In this document: positions 1-7,939 of the stretch, piece by piece
How the letters are laid out: every line of letters starts with the position of its first letter
Numbering within the stretch: position 1 is the stretch's first letter
DNA from: Herbaspirillum seropedicae
GTDB lineage: Bacteria; Pseudomonadota; Gammaproteobacteria; Burkholderiales; Burkholderiaceae_D
Length of the DNA stretch: 64,000 bases
NCBI RefSeq assembly: GCF_001040945.1
Contig: NZ_CP011930.1
Location: 3,031,019 to 3,095,018, forward strand
Reading direction: 5' to 3'
Position numbers and translations under genes: made by a program
The notes under the pieces: model-generated
The model's database searches: none
Told to the model about the DNA's origin: nothing
What the model saw: the letters and a program-made list of their open reading frames with translations, nothing else

Positions 1-1595
1 AGCAGCAGTTGCGCCTGTTCGCCACGGAAGGCGATCACGGCCAGCTGGTCGCGGCGCTGGTAGGCATCGGTCAGCAGGGCCAGCACCGCGCCCTTGACGG
101 CTTCCATGCGCCGCTGGGCGGCCATCGATCCCGAGGCATCGACCACGAAGACGATCAGGTTGGCGCCGCGTCCGCTGCGCACCTGGCGGTGCAGGTCAGC
201 GCGGCTGACGGCAAGCCGCTCGCCGGGCTCGGCCTCGCCACTGAGGGCGCTGCGTACGGCGGCGCTGCGCAGTGTAGCACCAATGGCCAGGCGGTCCGGA
301 TTGGCGTCCGGCACGGCGCGCACGGCGCTGCCCCGGCTGGCGTCGGCGACCGCGCTGCGCCGGCCGCTGGCCGCGCTGGCCTGGGCGGGCGCGGCCACGC
401 TGATCTTGCGGGCCTGGCCGGCGGCGGCGATGGCGAAGGTCTGCTGGCCGCCTGCTTCGCTTGGCTGGTCCTGCTGGTCCTGCTCGCCCTCCTCCGGCTG
501 TTCTTGTTCAGGGGATGGTTCCTGCGGTGGCGCCTCTCCACTTCCTTCGCCCGCATCAGGGGCTGGCGGCTCGGGAGTGCGGGCCTGATCGATCAGGTCG
601 TCCAGCTTGTCCTGGTCCATGCCGGTCTGCTCGAAGGGCTTGCGGCGGCGGCGATGCGGCAGCACCAGCAAGGCGGCCTCGCGCACATCGTCCGGGGTCA
701 CGCGGGAACGCGCCTGCAAGGCGGCAATGGCGCGGGCGGTCTTGTGCATGACGATATCGGCGCGCAGGCTGGCCACCTCGAACTCGCAGCAGAGATGGCT
801 GATCAGTTCCAGCATGGCATCGTCCAGCACCACCTCGGGCAGCAGGCGCTGGGCCTGGGCCACTTGGTTGCGCAAGGCGTCCTGGCGGTCTTGCCACTGG
901 CTGGCGAAGGCGGCGGGATCGGCTTCGAAGGCGATGCGCCGGCGCACCACCTCGGCACGTACGGTCTTATCGGTGGGTGCGTTGACCTCCACCATCAGGC
1001 CGAAGCGGTCCAGCAGTTGCGGGCGCAGGTCGCCCTCCTCCAGGTTCATCGTGCCGATCAGGGTGAAGCGCGCCGGATGGCTCACCGACAGGCCTTCGCG
1101 CTGCACCGCATTGATGCCCATGGCGGCCACGTCCAGCAGCACATCGACCAGGTGGTCGGCCAGCAGGTTGACTTCATCGATATAGAGGATGCCGCGATGG
1201 GCCGCCGCCAGCAGGCCCGGCTGGAAGGCGCGCTGGCCGCCCTGCAGGGCTTGCTGCAGATCGAGCGAACCCAGCACGCGGTCTTCGGTCGCGCCCAGCG
1301 GCAGGGTCACGAAAGGCAAGTCTGCCGGCGCGGCGGCGGGCGCGTTGTCGCCGTTGCAGAGCGTGCAAGCCGCCGCTGGCTGGCCGGGGGCGCAGTTGAA
1401 GGCGCACGCGGCTACCCGGGCAATGGGCGGCAGCACCTGGGTCAGGCCGCGTGCGGCGGTGCTCTTGGCGGTTCCCTTGTCGCCGCGCACCAGCACGCCG
1501 CCGATGCCGGGATCGACGGCGCACAGCAGCAGCGCCTGCTGCAGCAGCGGCTGGCCGACGATGGCCGAGAAGGGATAGACGGGCAAGGCGGTCAT
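1..1595 (-). CDS. Magnesium/cobalt chelatase ATPase (ChlI-ChlD fusion), cobalamin type, C-terminus cut by window edge
   Basis: Likely the AAA+ motor that drives cobalt insertion by CobN in aerobic B12 synthesis. The 531 visible codons show an N-terminal ChlI-like AAA+ domain with Walker A GDKGTAKST (residues 38-46) and Walker B ILYIDEVNLL (about 136-145). A four-cysteine insert (C64, C68, C77, C80) is typical of the cobalamin-linked subfamily. An acidic Glu/Gln/Pro-rich linker (about 338-380) leads to a VWA domain whose MIDAS motif DASGSM is at about 486. The ATG overlaps the cobN stop in an ATGA, so the two are translationally coupled. The frame stays open to base 1, so the C-terminus lies outside. 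Generic magnesium chelatase is the alternative name, but the cobN linkage argues for cobalt. Confidence 0.93.
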   Translation of the reverse strand, partial: MTALPVYPFSAIVGQPLLQQALLLCAVDPGIGGVLVRGDKGTAKSTAARGLTQVLPPIARVAACAFNCAPGQPAAACTLCNGDNAPAAAPADLPFVTLPLGATEDRVLGSLDLQQALQGGQRAFQPGLLAAAHRGILYIDEVNLLADHLVDVLLDVAAMGINAVQREGLSVSHPARFTLIGTMNLEEGDLRPQLLDRFGLMVEVNAPTDKTVRAEVVRRRIAFEADPAAFASQWQDRQDALRNQVAQAQRLLPEVVLDDAMLELISHLCCEFEVASLRADIVMHKTARAIAALQARSRVTPDDVREAALLVLPHRRRRKPFEQTGMDQDKLDDLIDQARTPEPPAPDAGEGSGEAPPQEPSPEQEQPEEGEQDQQDQPSEAGGQQTFAIAAAGQARKISVAAPAQASAASGRRSAVADASRGSAVRAVPDANPDRLAIGATLRSAAVRSALSGEAEPGERLAVSRADLHRQVRSGRGANLIVFVVDASGSMAAQRRMEAVKGAVLALLTDAYQRRDQLAVIAFRGEQAQLL

Positions 1596-4500
1596 TGCAG
1601 GTCCTTGGTATGTTCGCTGCCGCGCACGGTCTCGCCACGTGCTTCGAGCAGGGTTTCACTGTGCAGGTAGAGCTGGCGCAGGCGCTCCAGGGTCTGGGCG
1701 TCGGGCGCTTGCCACATGCCCCGGCTGGCGGCTTCCAGCAGGCGCTCGGCAATGGCGTTCTGGGCCCAGGGATTGGCCTCTTCCAGGAACTGGCGCATGG
1801 CCGGGTCAAAGCCGTAGGTTTCGGCCAACTGCTGGTACATCCAGTCATCCAGCACTTGCGCCGTGGCGTCGTAGCCGAACAGGTAATCCACGGTCGCGCT
1901 CAGTTCCAGCCCGCCCTTGTAGCCGTGGCGCTGGATGCTGGCCAGCCACTTGGGATTGACCACGCGGGCGCGGAAGACGCGCAGGGTCTCTTCCTTCAGG
2001 TCGCGCACGGCGGCGCGCTGGGGATCGTGGCTGTCGCCGAAGTAATGGCGCGGCTGCTGGCCGGACAAGGCGCGGATGGTGGCGATCATGCCGCCGTGGT
2101 ATTGCAGGTAGTCGTCGCTGTCGAAGATGTCGTGCTCGTGGTTGTCCTGGTTGTGCAGCGCCACCTGCACGCCCGCCAGGCGCTGGCGGAACGCGTCGCG
2201 CTGGTCCGCGCCCTGGACCTTGCGGCCATAGGCGAAGCCGCCCCAGTTGATGTAGGCCTCGGCGAAATCGGCCTGGTCCTGCCAGTTCTTTTCCTGGATC
2301 AGCGGCAGGATGCCCGCGCCATAGCTGCCGGGCTTGGCGCCGAAGACGCGGTAGGACGCCTGTGCCGCCGCCTCGGCCTGGCCCAGTCCGGCGCCCATGC
2401 CCTGCGCCAGGTCGCGCAGGTAGTGCTTGCGCACGAAGTTCATGGTCTCCGGTTCATCGGCGGCGATGGCCAGTTGCACGGCATCGTCGATCAGCTCGAT
2501 CAGTTGCGGGAAGGCGTCGCGGAAGAAACCGCTGATGCGCGTGGTGACGTCGATGCGCGGGCGTTGCAATTCCTCCAGCGGCACCAGCTCGACCCCAGCG
2601 ACCTGCCGGTTGCCGGCGCGCCAGAGGGGACGTGCGCCCATCAGCCAGAGGATCTGCGCGACATCGTCGCCGTGGGTGCGCATGGCGCTGGTGCCCCAGA
2701 TGCTGATGGCCACGCTCTCGGGATAGTGGCCGGTTTCGCGGTGATGGCGTTGCAGCACTTCGCGCGCCAGCTGCTGCCCCACGCGCCAGGCCGATTGCGA
2801 AGGCACGCTGCGCGGATCGACCGAATAGAAGTTGCGTCCGGTGGGCAGGATGTGCGCCATGCCGCGCGTGGGCGAACCGCTGGGGCCCGCGGGGATGTAG
2901 CCGCCGCGCAGGCCATTGAGCAGGTTGCCGATTTCTTCGCTGGTGCGGTGCAGGCGCGGCACCAGTTCTTCGCAGGCGAAGGCCAGCACGCGGCGCACGG
3001 CGCCGGTATCTGCAGCGCGGCGGCTTGGCGCGCTGGCAGGCGCCGCCCGGCGCGGCGCGGGTGCTGCCGGACGCGCCATGGCGCGCATGCCGCCCAGCAC
3101 GCTGGTGGCGGCCTGGCTCATGGCCGGTTGCAGGCGCGGCCTTTGCTCGGGACTGGCTTGCTCCAGCGCAGCAAAGACGCTGCCGAGTACGCGGTCGATC
3201 GCCGTGGGCGCGAAGTCGTGTTCCTGCAGCGCCTGCATCAGGCGCAGGCACAAGGCGTCGATGGCTTCGAGGGCATCGGCGCGGGTGGCAATGGGACGAT
3301 CCGCACAGCGCGCCAGGGCGTCATCGATGTTCAGACGACGACCCTTGTGTTCCAGCAACATGTCCAGCGACAGGCCGAACAGCCGGGCCACTTCTTCCTG
3401 CAGGCCGGGCAGGTCCTGGTTGGGCAGGCGGGTCAGGGCCACCAGCATGTCGGGCATCTGCGCCTGATCAGGCGTGCGCCCCAGGATATGCAGGCCGTCG
3501 CGGATCTGCGCCGCGCCCAGCTCGCACAGGTAGCCGTCGAGGTCTTCGATCAGGTGGGCCACGCCGGCGCCGTCGAGCTCGGTAAGGGCATGCGGCAGCT
3601 CGCCCTCTTCGTGAGCGTGATCATGATCGTGGTCGTGATGCGCATGGTCGCCGTGGTCGTGATGATGGTGGGCGTGACCATGATGATGGTGGTGATGATC
3701 GTGATCATGGCCGTGGTCATGGTCATGGTCATGGTCATGGTCATGGTCATGATGCAGCAGCTTGTATTGCAGGTCGGTATCCAGATTGGTCTGGCGCACC
3801 AGCTCCCAGATCTGCTGCTGCAGCAGCGGCAGCTTGGACGGGTCCAGCACTTCGACCTGGTAATACTCGTCCACCAGTTGCGTGAGCTGTGCCAGCGCGC
3901 CGTAGCTGTCGGCGGTGGTCATCGGCGGCGTCAGGTGGTCCACCACCACGGCGTGGGCGCGGCGCTTGGCCTGCGAACCCTCGCCGGGGTCGTTGATGAT
4001 GAAGGGGTAGAACAGCGGCATGTCGCCCAGCAGCGCATCCGGGAAGCACTCGTCGGACAGGCCCACGCCCTTGCCGGGCAACCACTCCAGCGTGCCATGC
4101 TTGCCGACGTGGACGATGGCATGCGCGCCCCACTCTTCGTCCAGCCAGCGATAGAGCGCGTAGTAGTGATGGGTGGGCGGCAGGTCGGGCTGGTGGTAGA
4201 TGGCGTCGGGGTCCATGCCGTAGCCGCGTGGCGGTTGCAGGGCCACGAAGGCGTTGCCCAGGTCGAGGCCGGCGATGACCAGATGCTGGTCATGCACATA
4301 GGCCTGGCCAGGGGCTGCGCCCCACTGGCGCTGCATCTTTTCTTGCAGGGACGTCGGCAAGGCGGCGAACCACTGTGCGTAGCGCGCCGCTGGAATGCGG
4401 GCGGCGGCGCGGCGCAACTGGTCTTCTGTGAGCAGGATGTCGTCGTAGGAGCAGCGGTCCACCAGTTCGTGGATCAGGGCTGTCCCGGTCTGCGGCAATG

Positions 4501-5758
4501 CATCGATGGCATAGCCGTCGGCCGACAGCGCCCGCAAGACGGCCATCAAGGACTCTGGCGCATCCAGGCCGACGGCGTTACCGATCTGCGAGGCCTTGCT
4601 GCTGGAATTGGTGAAGATGAAGGCAATGCGCTTGTTGGCATTGGGCGTGCTGCGCAGACGCACCAGCCGTTGCGCCAGGCCGGCGATGCGGCGGACCCGG
4701 TCGGGCAGCGGCTGGTACTGTACCGCGCCGCTGTCGGTGGTCTCTTTGAAGGACAGCGGCACGCCGATGATGCGGCCATCGAACTCGGGCAGCACCACGT
4801 TCATGGCCGCGTCCAGCGGGTTCATGCCGCGCGTGGAGTGCTGCCACTGCGCCTGCGTCATGCCGCTGGTGATGGCCTGCAGCACCGGCAGGTCCAGCTG
4901 CTCCAGCACCGAGACCGACCAGCCGGCCGGCGTGACGCCGCCAGCGGTGATCTCGCCCATGGCAAAGGAGGTGGTATTGATGATCAGGTCCACCTGGCCT
5001 GCGCCGAAATACTGCAAGGCCGGCGGCAAGGCCTGGCCGCCGCCGGCAGAGACGCGCAGCGAGGAGGTGAACACCGGCAGCACATCCAGCCCGCGCGCTT
5101 CCAGTGCGGCGACCAGGGCGTCGATGAAGGCGGTATTGCCCGAGAGCCAGTGCGCCCGGTAGAAGATGATGCCCACGGCCGGCTTGCCTGCCGGGGCCTG
5201 GGCGCGCAGCGCCAGCCAGTCGGCGATGCCGGCGTCCTGTTCCAGGTCGGGATGATAGAGGCCGTGCTCGGGCAGGGCCTGGGCCGGTTCATAACCGTAG
5301 CCGCTCAAGAGCATGCGGTCCGACAGGCAGCGCAGCATCTGCGCCAGGTTGACGCTGCCGCCGCCGTTGAAATAAGCCAGCGCCTGCTGCTGCACATCGG
5401 CTGGCGCAGTGGACGCGGCGGCCAGTTCGGGGTCGGGCTCGCCGGTGCCGGACAGCACGATCAATTGCCGCCCTTCGGCCCGGACCACACGCAACATCTC
5501 CGGAAAACCCTGCACCGCTCCCAGCCGGCCCAGCACGCGCAAGACGATCACCTGCGCCGCCGCCAGTTCGCCGCGCAGCAGCGCCGCCAGGCTGGGCCAC
5601 TGCGAGGCCTGGTCTTGATCTGCGGCTTGCAGGCGCTGCAGGTCGTAGCCGGCCACGGCAGGGAAATCCGCCGGTAACTGCGCACGGGCCGTGGCCAGCA
5701 TGGCCAGGTCGGTGGGGGCATGGGTCAAGAGCGCAATGCGCGCCAGCGGCTCAGACAT
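1592..5758 (-). CDS. cobN: Cobaltochelatase subunit CobN with internal His/Asp-rich insert
   Basis: Large subunit of the ATP-dependent cobaltochelatase, which inserts Co(II) into hydrogenobyrinic acid a,c-diamide. The protein is 1388 aa; CobN is usually about 1250-1300 aa, and much of the excess is a His/Asp run at about residues 668-720 (bases 3600-3755), unlike the rest of the protein. CobN/BchH-type segments flank it, for example VHVGKHGTLEWLPGKGVGLS before and GTSAMRTHGDDVAQILWLMG after. The start chosen is the ATG at 5758, which has GGAGAG upstream and overlaps the preceding ferredoxin gene by 8 bases; an ATG at 5785 would add nine residues but lies deeper inside that gene. The stop overlaps the chelatase ATPase start. 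Confidence 0.95.
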   Translation of the reverse strand: MSEPLARIALLTHAPTDLAMLATARAQLPADFPAVAGYDLQRLQAADQDQASQWPSLAALLRGELAAAQVIVLRVLGRLGAVQGFPEMLRVVRAEGRQLIVLSGTGEPDPELAAASTAPADVQQQALAYFNGGGSVNLAQMLRCLSDRMLLSGYGYEPAQALPEHGLYHPDLEQDAGIADWLALRAQAPAGKPAVGIIFYRAHWLSGNTAFIDALVAALEARGLDVLPVFTSSLRVSAGGGQALPPALQYFGAGQVDLIINTTSFAMGEITAGGVTPAGWSVSVLEQLDLPVLQAITSGMTQAQWQHSTRGMNPLDAAMNVVLPEFDGRIIGVPLSFKETTDSGAVQYQPLPDRVRRIAGLAQRLVRLRSTPNANKRIAFIFTNSSSKASQIGNAVGLDAPESLMAVLRALSADGYAIDALPQTGTALIHELVDRCSYDDILLTEDQLRRAAARIPAARYAQWFAALPTSLQEKMQRQWGAAPGQAYVHDQHLVIAGLDLGNAFVALQPPRGYGMDPDAIYHQPDLPPTHHYYALYRWLDEEWGAHAIVHVGKHGTLEWLPGKGVGLSDECFPDALLGDMPLFYPFIINDPGEGSQAKRRAHAVVVDHLTPPMTTADSYGALAQLTQLVDEYYQVEVLDPSKLPLLQQQIWELVRQTNLDTDLQYKLLHHDHDHDHDHDHDHGHDHDHHHHHHGHAHHHHDHGDHAHHDHDHDHAHEEGELPHALTELDGAGVAHLIEDLDGYLCELGAAQIRDGLHILGRTPDQAQMPDMLVALTRLPNQDLPGLQEEVARLFGLSLDMLLEHKGRRLNIDDALARCADRPIATRADALEAIDALCLRLMQALQEHDFAPTAIDRVLGSVFAALEQASPEQRPRLQPAMSQAATSVLGGMRAMARPAAPAPRRAAPASAPSRRAADTGAVRRVLAFACEELVPRLHRTSEEIGNLLNGLRGGYIPAGPSGSPTRGMAHILPTGRNFYSVDPRSVPSQSAWRVGQQLAREVLQRHHRETGHYPESVAISIWGTSAMRTHGDDVAQILWLMGARPLWRAGNRQVAGVELVPLEELQRPRIDVTTRISGFFRDAFPQLIELIDDAVQLAIAADEPETMNFVRKHYLRDLAQGMGAGLGQAEAAAQASYRVFGAKPGSYGAGILPLIQEKNWQDQADFAEAYINWGGFAYGRKVQGADQRDAFRQRLAGVQVALHNQDNHEHDIFDSDDYLQYHGGMIATIRALSGQQPRHYFGDSHDPQRAAVRDLKEETLRVFRARVVNPKWLASIQRHGYKGGLELSATVDYLFGYDATAQVLDDWMYQQLAETYGFDPAMRQFLEEANPWAQNAIAERLLEAASRGMWQAPDAQTLERLRQLYLHSETLLEARGETVRGSEHTKDLQ
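3600..3755 (-). repeat. His/Asp-coding low-complexity tract with six GGTCAT copies inside cobN
   Basis: Bases 3715-3750 are six exact tandem copies of GGTCAT (ATGACC on the coding strand, read as alternating His and Asp). Degenerate continuations to about 3605 encode further His, Asp, Gly and Ala. The unit is six bases, so slippage would change the number of His-Asp pairs without shifting the frame. The tract encodes a probable metal-binding loop. Confidence 0.85.
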
Positions 5759-6092
5759 CGCTGCTCTCCGGTTCGGGATGGACATCGCCGCTGCCCAGGC
5801 GATGGAAGACCAGGTCGCTCACTTCGCGCCCGCCCTCCAGGTGTTCGACCACTACGCGCTCGATGGCGCTGGCGTCTTCGCAGCGGTACCAGACCCCCTC
5901 GGGATAGACCACTACCACCGGCGCCTGGGCTTTGCAGGCCACCATGCAATGGGTGCGGGTACGCTTGACGCGCAGGTCGGGACGGGCATCGATCTGCTCG
6001 CCCAGGACGCCGAACATGGCTTCGGCCAGGACACCGTTCTCGGTGCAGCGCGGGCCGACGCACATGAGCACGTGGCGGTGATGAGTTCTCAT
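5751..6092 (-). CDS. (2Fe-2S) ferredoxin-like protein of the cobalt/cobalamin operon (CbiW-like)
   Basis: A 113-aa thioredoxin-fold ferredoxin. It has MCVGPRC near the N-terminus and HCMVACKA in the middle, giving the four cysteines (Cx4C and Cx3C) expected to hold a [2Fe-2S] cluster. Proteins of this kind often sit in cobalamin operons between metal transporters and cobN; a role as reductant for cobalt or corrin is plausible but inferred. The ATG at 6092 is the first codon in frame with the ferredoxin domain, and 74 bases separate it from cbtA. The 3' end overlaps cobN by 8 bases. A longer in-frame extension upstream would run into cbtA and is rejected. Confidence 0.85.
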   Translation of the reverse strand: MRTHHRHVLMCVGPRCTENGVLAEAMFGVLGEQIDARPDLRVKRTRTHCMVACKAQAPVVVVYPEGVWYRCEDASAIERVVVEHLEGGREVSDLVFHRLGSGDVHPEPESSDV

Positions 6093-6166
6093 TGCTTGAC
6101 TTTCAGGAGCGCCGCGATGCGATGCCAATGCGGATGGCGCCGGCCCGCAGACCGGCGCCGGGGAGG

Positions 6167-6916
6167 TCAGCCGAACCGGCGGTAGAAGAAACCGGTCAGG
6201 CCGCCCAGGGCCAGCCAGAAGACGGCGTTGGCCAGGGCGGTGGCGCGGATGAAGGCGTGGGCCAGCTCTTCGGGCGCGACGCCGCCATGCACCTCGGGCT
6301 GCGGTGCGCCCACCAGGTGCGGCACCACCAGCAGGGCCACGGCCAGCAGCTTGCACCACCAGGCGCGCGTAAAGACGAACAGGCCCAGGCTGGCCGCCGT
6401 CATCACCGCCGTCATCACCCACCAGAACTGGCGTGCCTGCAGCGGCGCGGCCAGGGTGCCCGGCACTTCCGGCGGCAGGCCCAGCGAGGGGGCGACAAAG
6501 AAGACGCCATAGCCCGCCAGGCCCCACAGCAGGCCGCTGCGCCAGCTGACCTGGCGGCCACTGAGGGTGATGGCCGCCACCAGCAACAGCGCAAAGCCCA
6601 CGGCCATGCTGACATTGGCCAGCACGGTATAGCCGGTGCGTTCTGCGCCATCGGCGGGTTCCCAGGCATCGGCGTCATGGCTGTGCTCGTGGGCATGGGC
6701 GCTGGCGGCGGCGTGTTCGTGCGCCTGGTCGTGTTCGTGCTCATGGGCGGCCTGGGGGGCGGCGGAGGCGCCCTCTTCAGCCGCCTTCTCGTACTGCTCG
6801 GCTTGCAGGATCAGCTTTTCCACCTGGAATTGCTGCACACCCGAGAGCAACACACCCGACAAAGCGCCGGCAACGACTACAGCCGACGCCATGCGCCGGA
6901 AGACGGTCCAGTTCAT
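6167..6916 (-). CDS. cbtA: Cobalt transporter subunit CbtA
   Basis: Predicted inner-membrane cobalt transporter, 249 aa. One membrane segment lies at about 10-30, then a soluble loop with nine histidines between residues 58 and 80, then about five further hydrophobic segments to the C-terminus. This is the standard CbtA layout, in which the His-rich loop is thought to capture Co(II). The ATG at 6916 is preceded by GAGGAG; upstream in-frame codons lie in cbtB. It follows cbtB by 10 bases and so shares the riboswitch-controlled transcript. Confidence 0.93.
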   Translation of the reverse strand: MNWTVFRRMASAVVVAGALSGVLLSGVQQFQVEKLILQAEQYEKAAEEGASAAPQAAHEHEHDQAHEHAAASAHAHEHSHDADAWEPADGAERTGYTVLANVSMAVGFALLLVAAITLSGRQVSWRSGLLWGLAGYGVFFVAPSLGLPPEVPGTLAAPLQARQFWWVMTAVMTAASLGLFVFTRAWWCKLLAVALLVVPHLVGAPQPEVHGGVAPEELAHAFIRATALANAVFWLALGGLTGFFYRRFG

Positions 6917-6926
6917 CGCGCGCTCC

Positions 6927-7133
6927 TCAGTGGCAGGGGAAACCGGCCGAGTGGCGGCCGTCATGGGCGGCGTTGTGCAGTTCGACCTTGGAGGCAAAAC
7001 CGGCGCCGTAGATCAGCGCCACGCCCAGCGCCAGGGCCAGCAGCGCAGGGGCAATGCGGTCGCGCCAGACATGGCTGCCCGCTTGGGTGGTCTCGACGGT
7101 AGGGCTGGCATTCAGGCCGGAGGTGGTGGACAT
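6927..7133 (-). CDS. cbtB: Cobalt transporter subunit CbtB
   Basis: A 68-aa single-pass membrane protein. The hydrophobic segment is at about residues 27-47, and the C-terminal motif HNAAHDGRHSAGFPCH is the His/Cys tail characteristic of CbtB. It is the first gene after the cobalamin riboswitch, and the start at 7133 has AAGGAAA upstream. CbtB and CbtA are regularly paired and B12-regulated in proteobacteria; the detailed transport mechanism is not established. A longer frame upstream reads through the riboswitch and is not credible. Confidence 0.93.
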   Translation of the reverse strand: MSTTSGLNASPTVETTQAGSHVWRDRIAPALLALALGVALIYGAGFASKVELHNAAHDGRHSAGFPCH

Positions 7134-7284
7134 GTGTTTTCCTTGGGTGGATGAAGAAACCGGAGGAGACCCTGCGTCAAGCGCCCATGCCCTATCCTGC
7201 CGCCCGCAGGCGACGCCGGGAAATGCCGGTCGGAAACAAGGGAAGCTGTCCGCATGATCGCCCTCCGCGATACATTCAAGAATC

Positions 7285-7480
7285 TTGCCACTGGCCGGTC
7301 TCCGGGCTGACGGGATGAAGCCGGGGGCTTCGCGGACAGGCGCCTTCCCATGCTGGTGGCACAGTGGCGTAGTGCGTGTCCTTCCTCGCTTACCGTTGCG
7401 GGGGCAGCGCCGGCCTTGGCCCATGGATTCATGCACGGATGCATCCATGCGGGCCGCACCGGCTTCCCGTTTCAATTCCG
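7285..7480 (-). promoter_or_regulatory. Cobalamin (AdoCbl) riboswitch upstream of cbtB
   Basis: Read on the minus strand, 5' to 3', the element contains ACGGGAAGCCGGTG (about 7470), the core GCTGCCCCCGCAACGGTAAG (about 7395-7414), the CATGGGAAGGCG arm (about 7350) and the B12-box-like AGCCCGGAGACCGGCC (7310-7295). These occur in the canonical order of the cobalamin riboswitch. It ends about 150 bases before cbtB, so it should repress the cobalt uptake and chelatase operon when B12 is plentiful. The exact boundaries and the expression platform were not folded. Confidence 0.93.
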
Positions 7481-7650
7481 TGCGCGGCTGCGCACGCAAT
7501 ACCAGAAGCAATGCTAGAACCCATTTCATAAATAGGCGTGAGATGCGTTCTAGGGCCCGGTGAGCGACGATAAGGTCTTCTGTGAGTATAAATCATTGCG
7601 CCGCAACAGGGCAGATTTACTCGGCCCCTGTCGAGGAGGCAACATGCATG

Positions 7651-7673
7651 AAAAAACCGGCCAGCGGCCGGTT
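7651..7673 (-). terminator. Rho-independent terminator for the 40-aa gene
   Basis: On the minus strand an AACCGGCC/GGCCGGTT stem with a three-base loop runs directly into a T tract. It begins about 24 bases after the stop of the small gene at 7697-7819. Confidence 0.85.
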
Positions 7674-7696
7674 CGGGATGACAAGGCAAAGCCGGC

Positions 7697-7819
7697 TCAG
7701 GCGGCCTGTTTGGCTTGCAGCATCGATTCTTCCAGCGCCATCAGCGATTCGATGGCGGCGATCAACAGGCCGATGCGGTGGCGGCGGTAGATCAGGCGTT
7801 TTCTAGAGCGGTTGTTCAT
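7697..7819 (-). CDS. Small basic protein of 40 aa, function unknown
   Basis: An open frame of 40 codons. The N-terminal third is rich in Arg/Lys (starting MNNRSRKRLIYRRHR), followed by an amphipathic helical stretch (IGLLIAAIESLMALEESMLQ) and the ending AKQAA. The ATG has CAGGAGA immediately upstream at good spacing, and a strong intrinsic terminator follows the stop. These two signals make a real short gene likely although no family was recognised. The Arg-rich head with a helical tail could suit nucleic-acid or membrane binding; that is speculation. Confidence 0.6.
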   Translation of the reverse strand: MNNRSRKRLIYRRHRIGLLIAAIESLMALEESMLQAKQAA

Positions 7820-7939
7820 GGTTTCTCCTGCGGCCAGCCTACGCGGCTGGCGGTTTCACTGACAAGGCCGTGGCAAGGCGCGCAGCGCGCCCCACGTCCG
7901 GGAAGGCGACATTATAGCCGAGCCCGGGCGCTCCCCCTC

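Noticed and set aside
3600..3755. GGTCAT repeats as a CRISPR-like or regulatory repeat array
   Set aside because: The units are contiguous hexamers without spacers and keep the cobN frame open as alternating His and Asp.
9..5677. Very long plus-strand open frames opposite the chelatase ATPase and cobN (up to 1408 codons)
   Set aside because: They are antisense shadows of GC-rich genes: composition is Arg/Gly/Gln-rich, no family motifs, and the minus-strand proteins are unmistakable.
7285..7563. Plus-strand 92-codon frame
   Set aside because: It lies across the cobalamin riboswitch, whose conserved blocks fully explain the sequence on the other strand.
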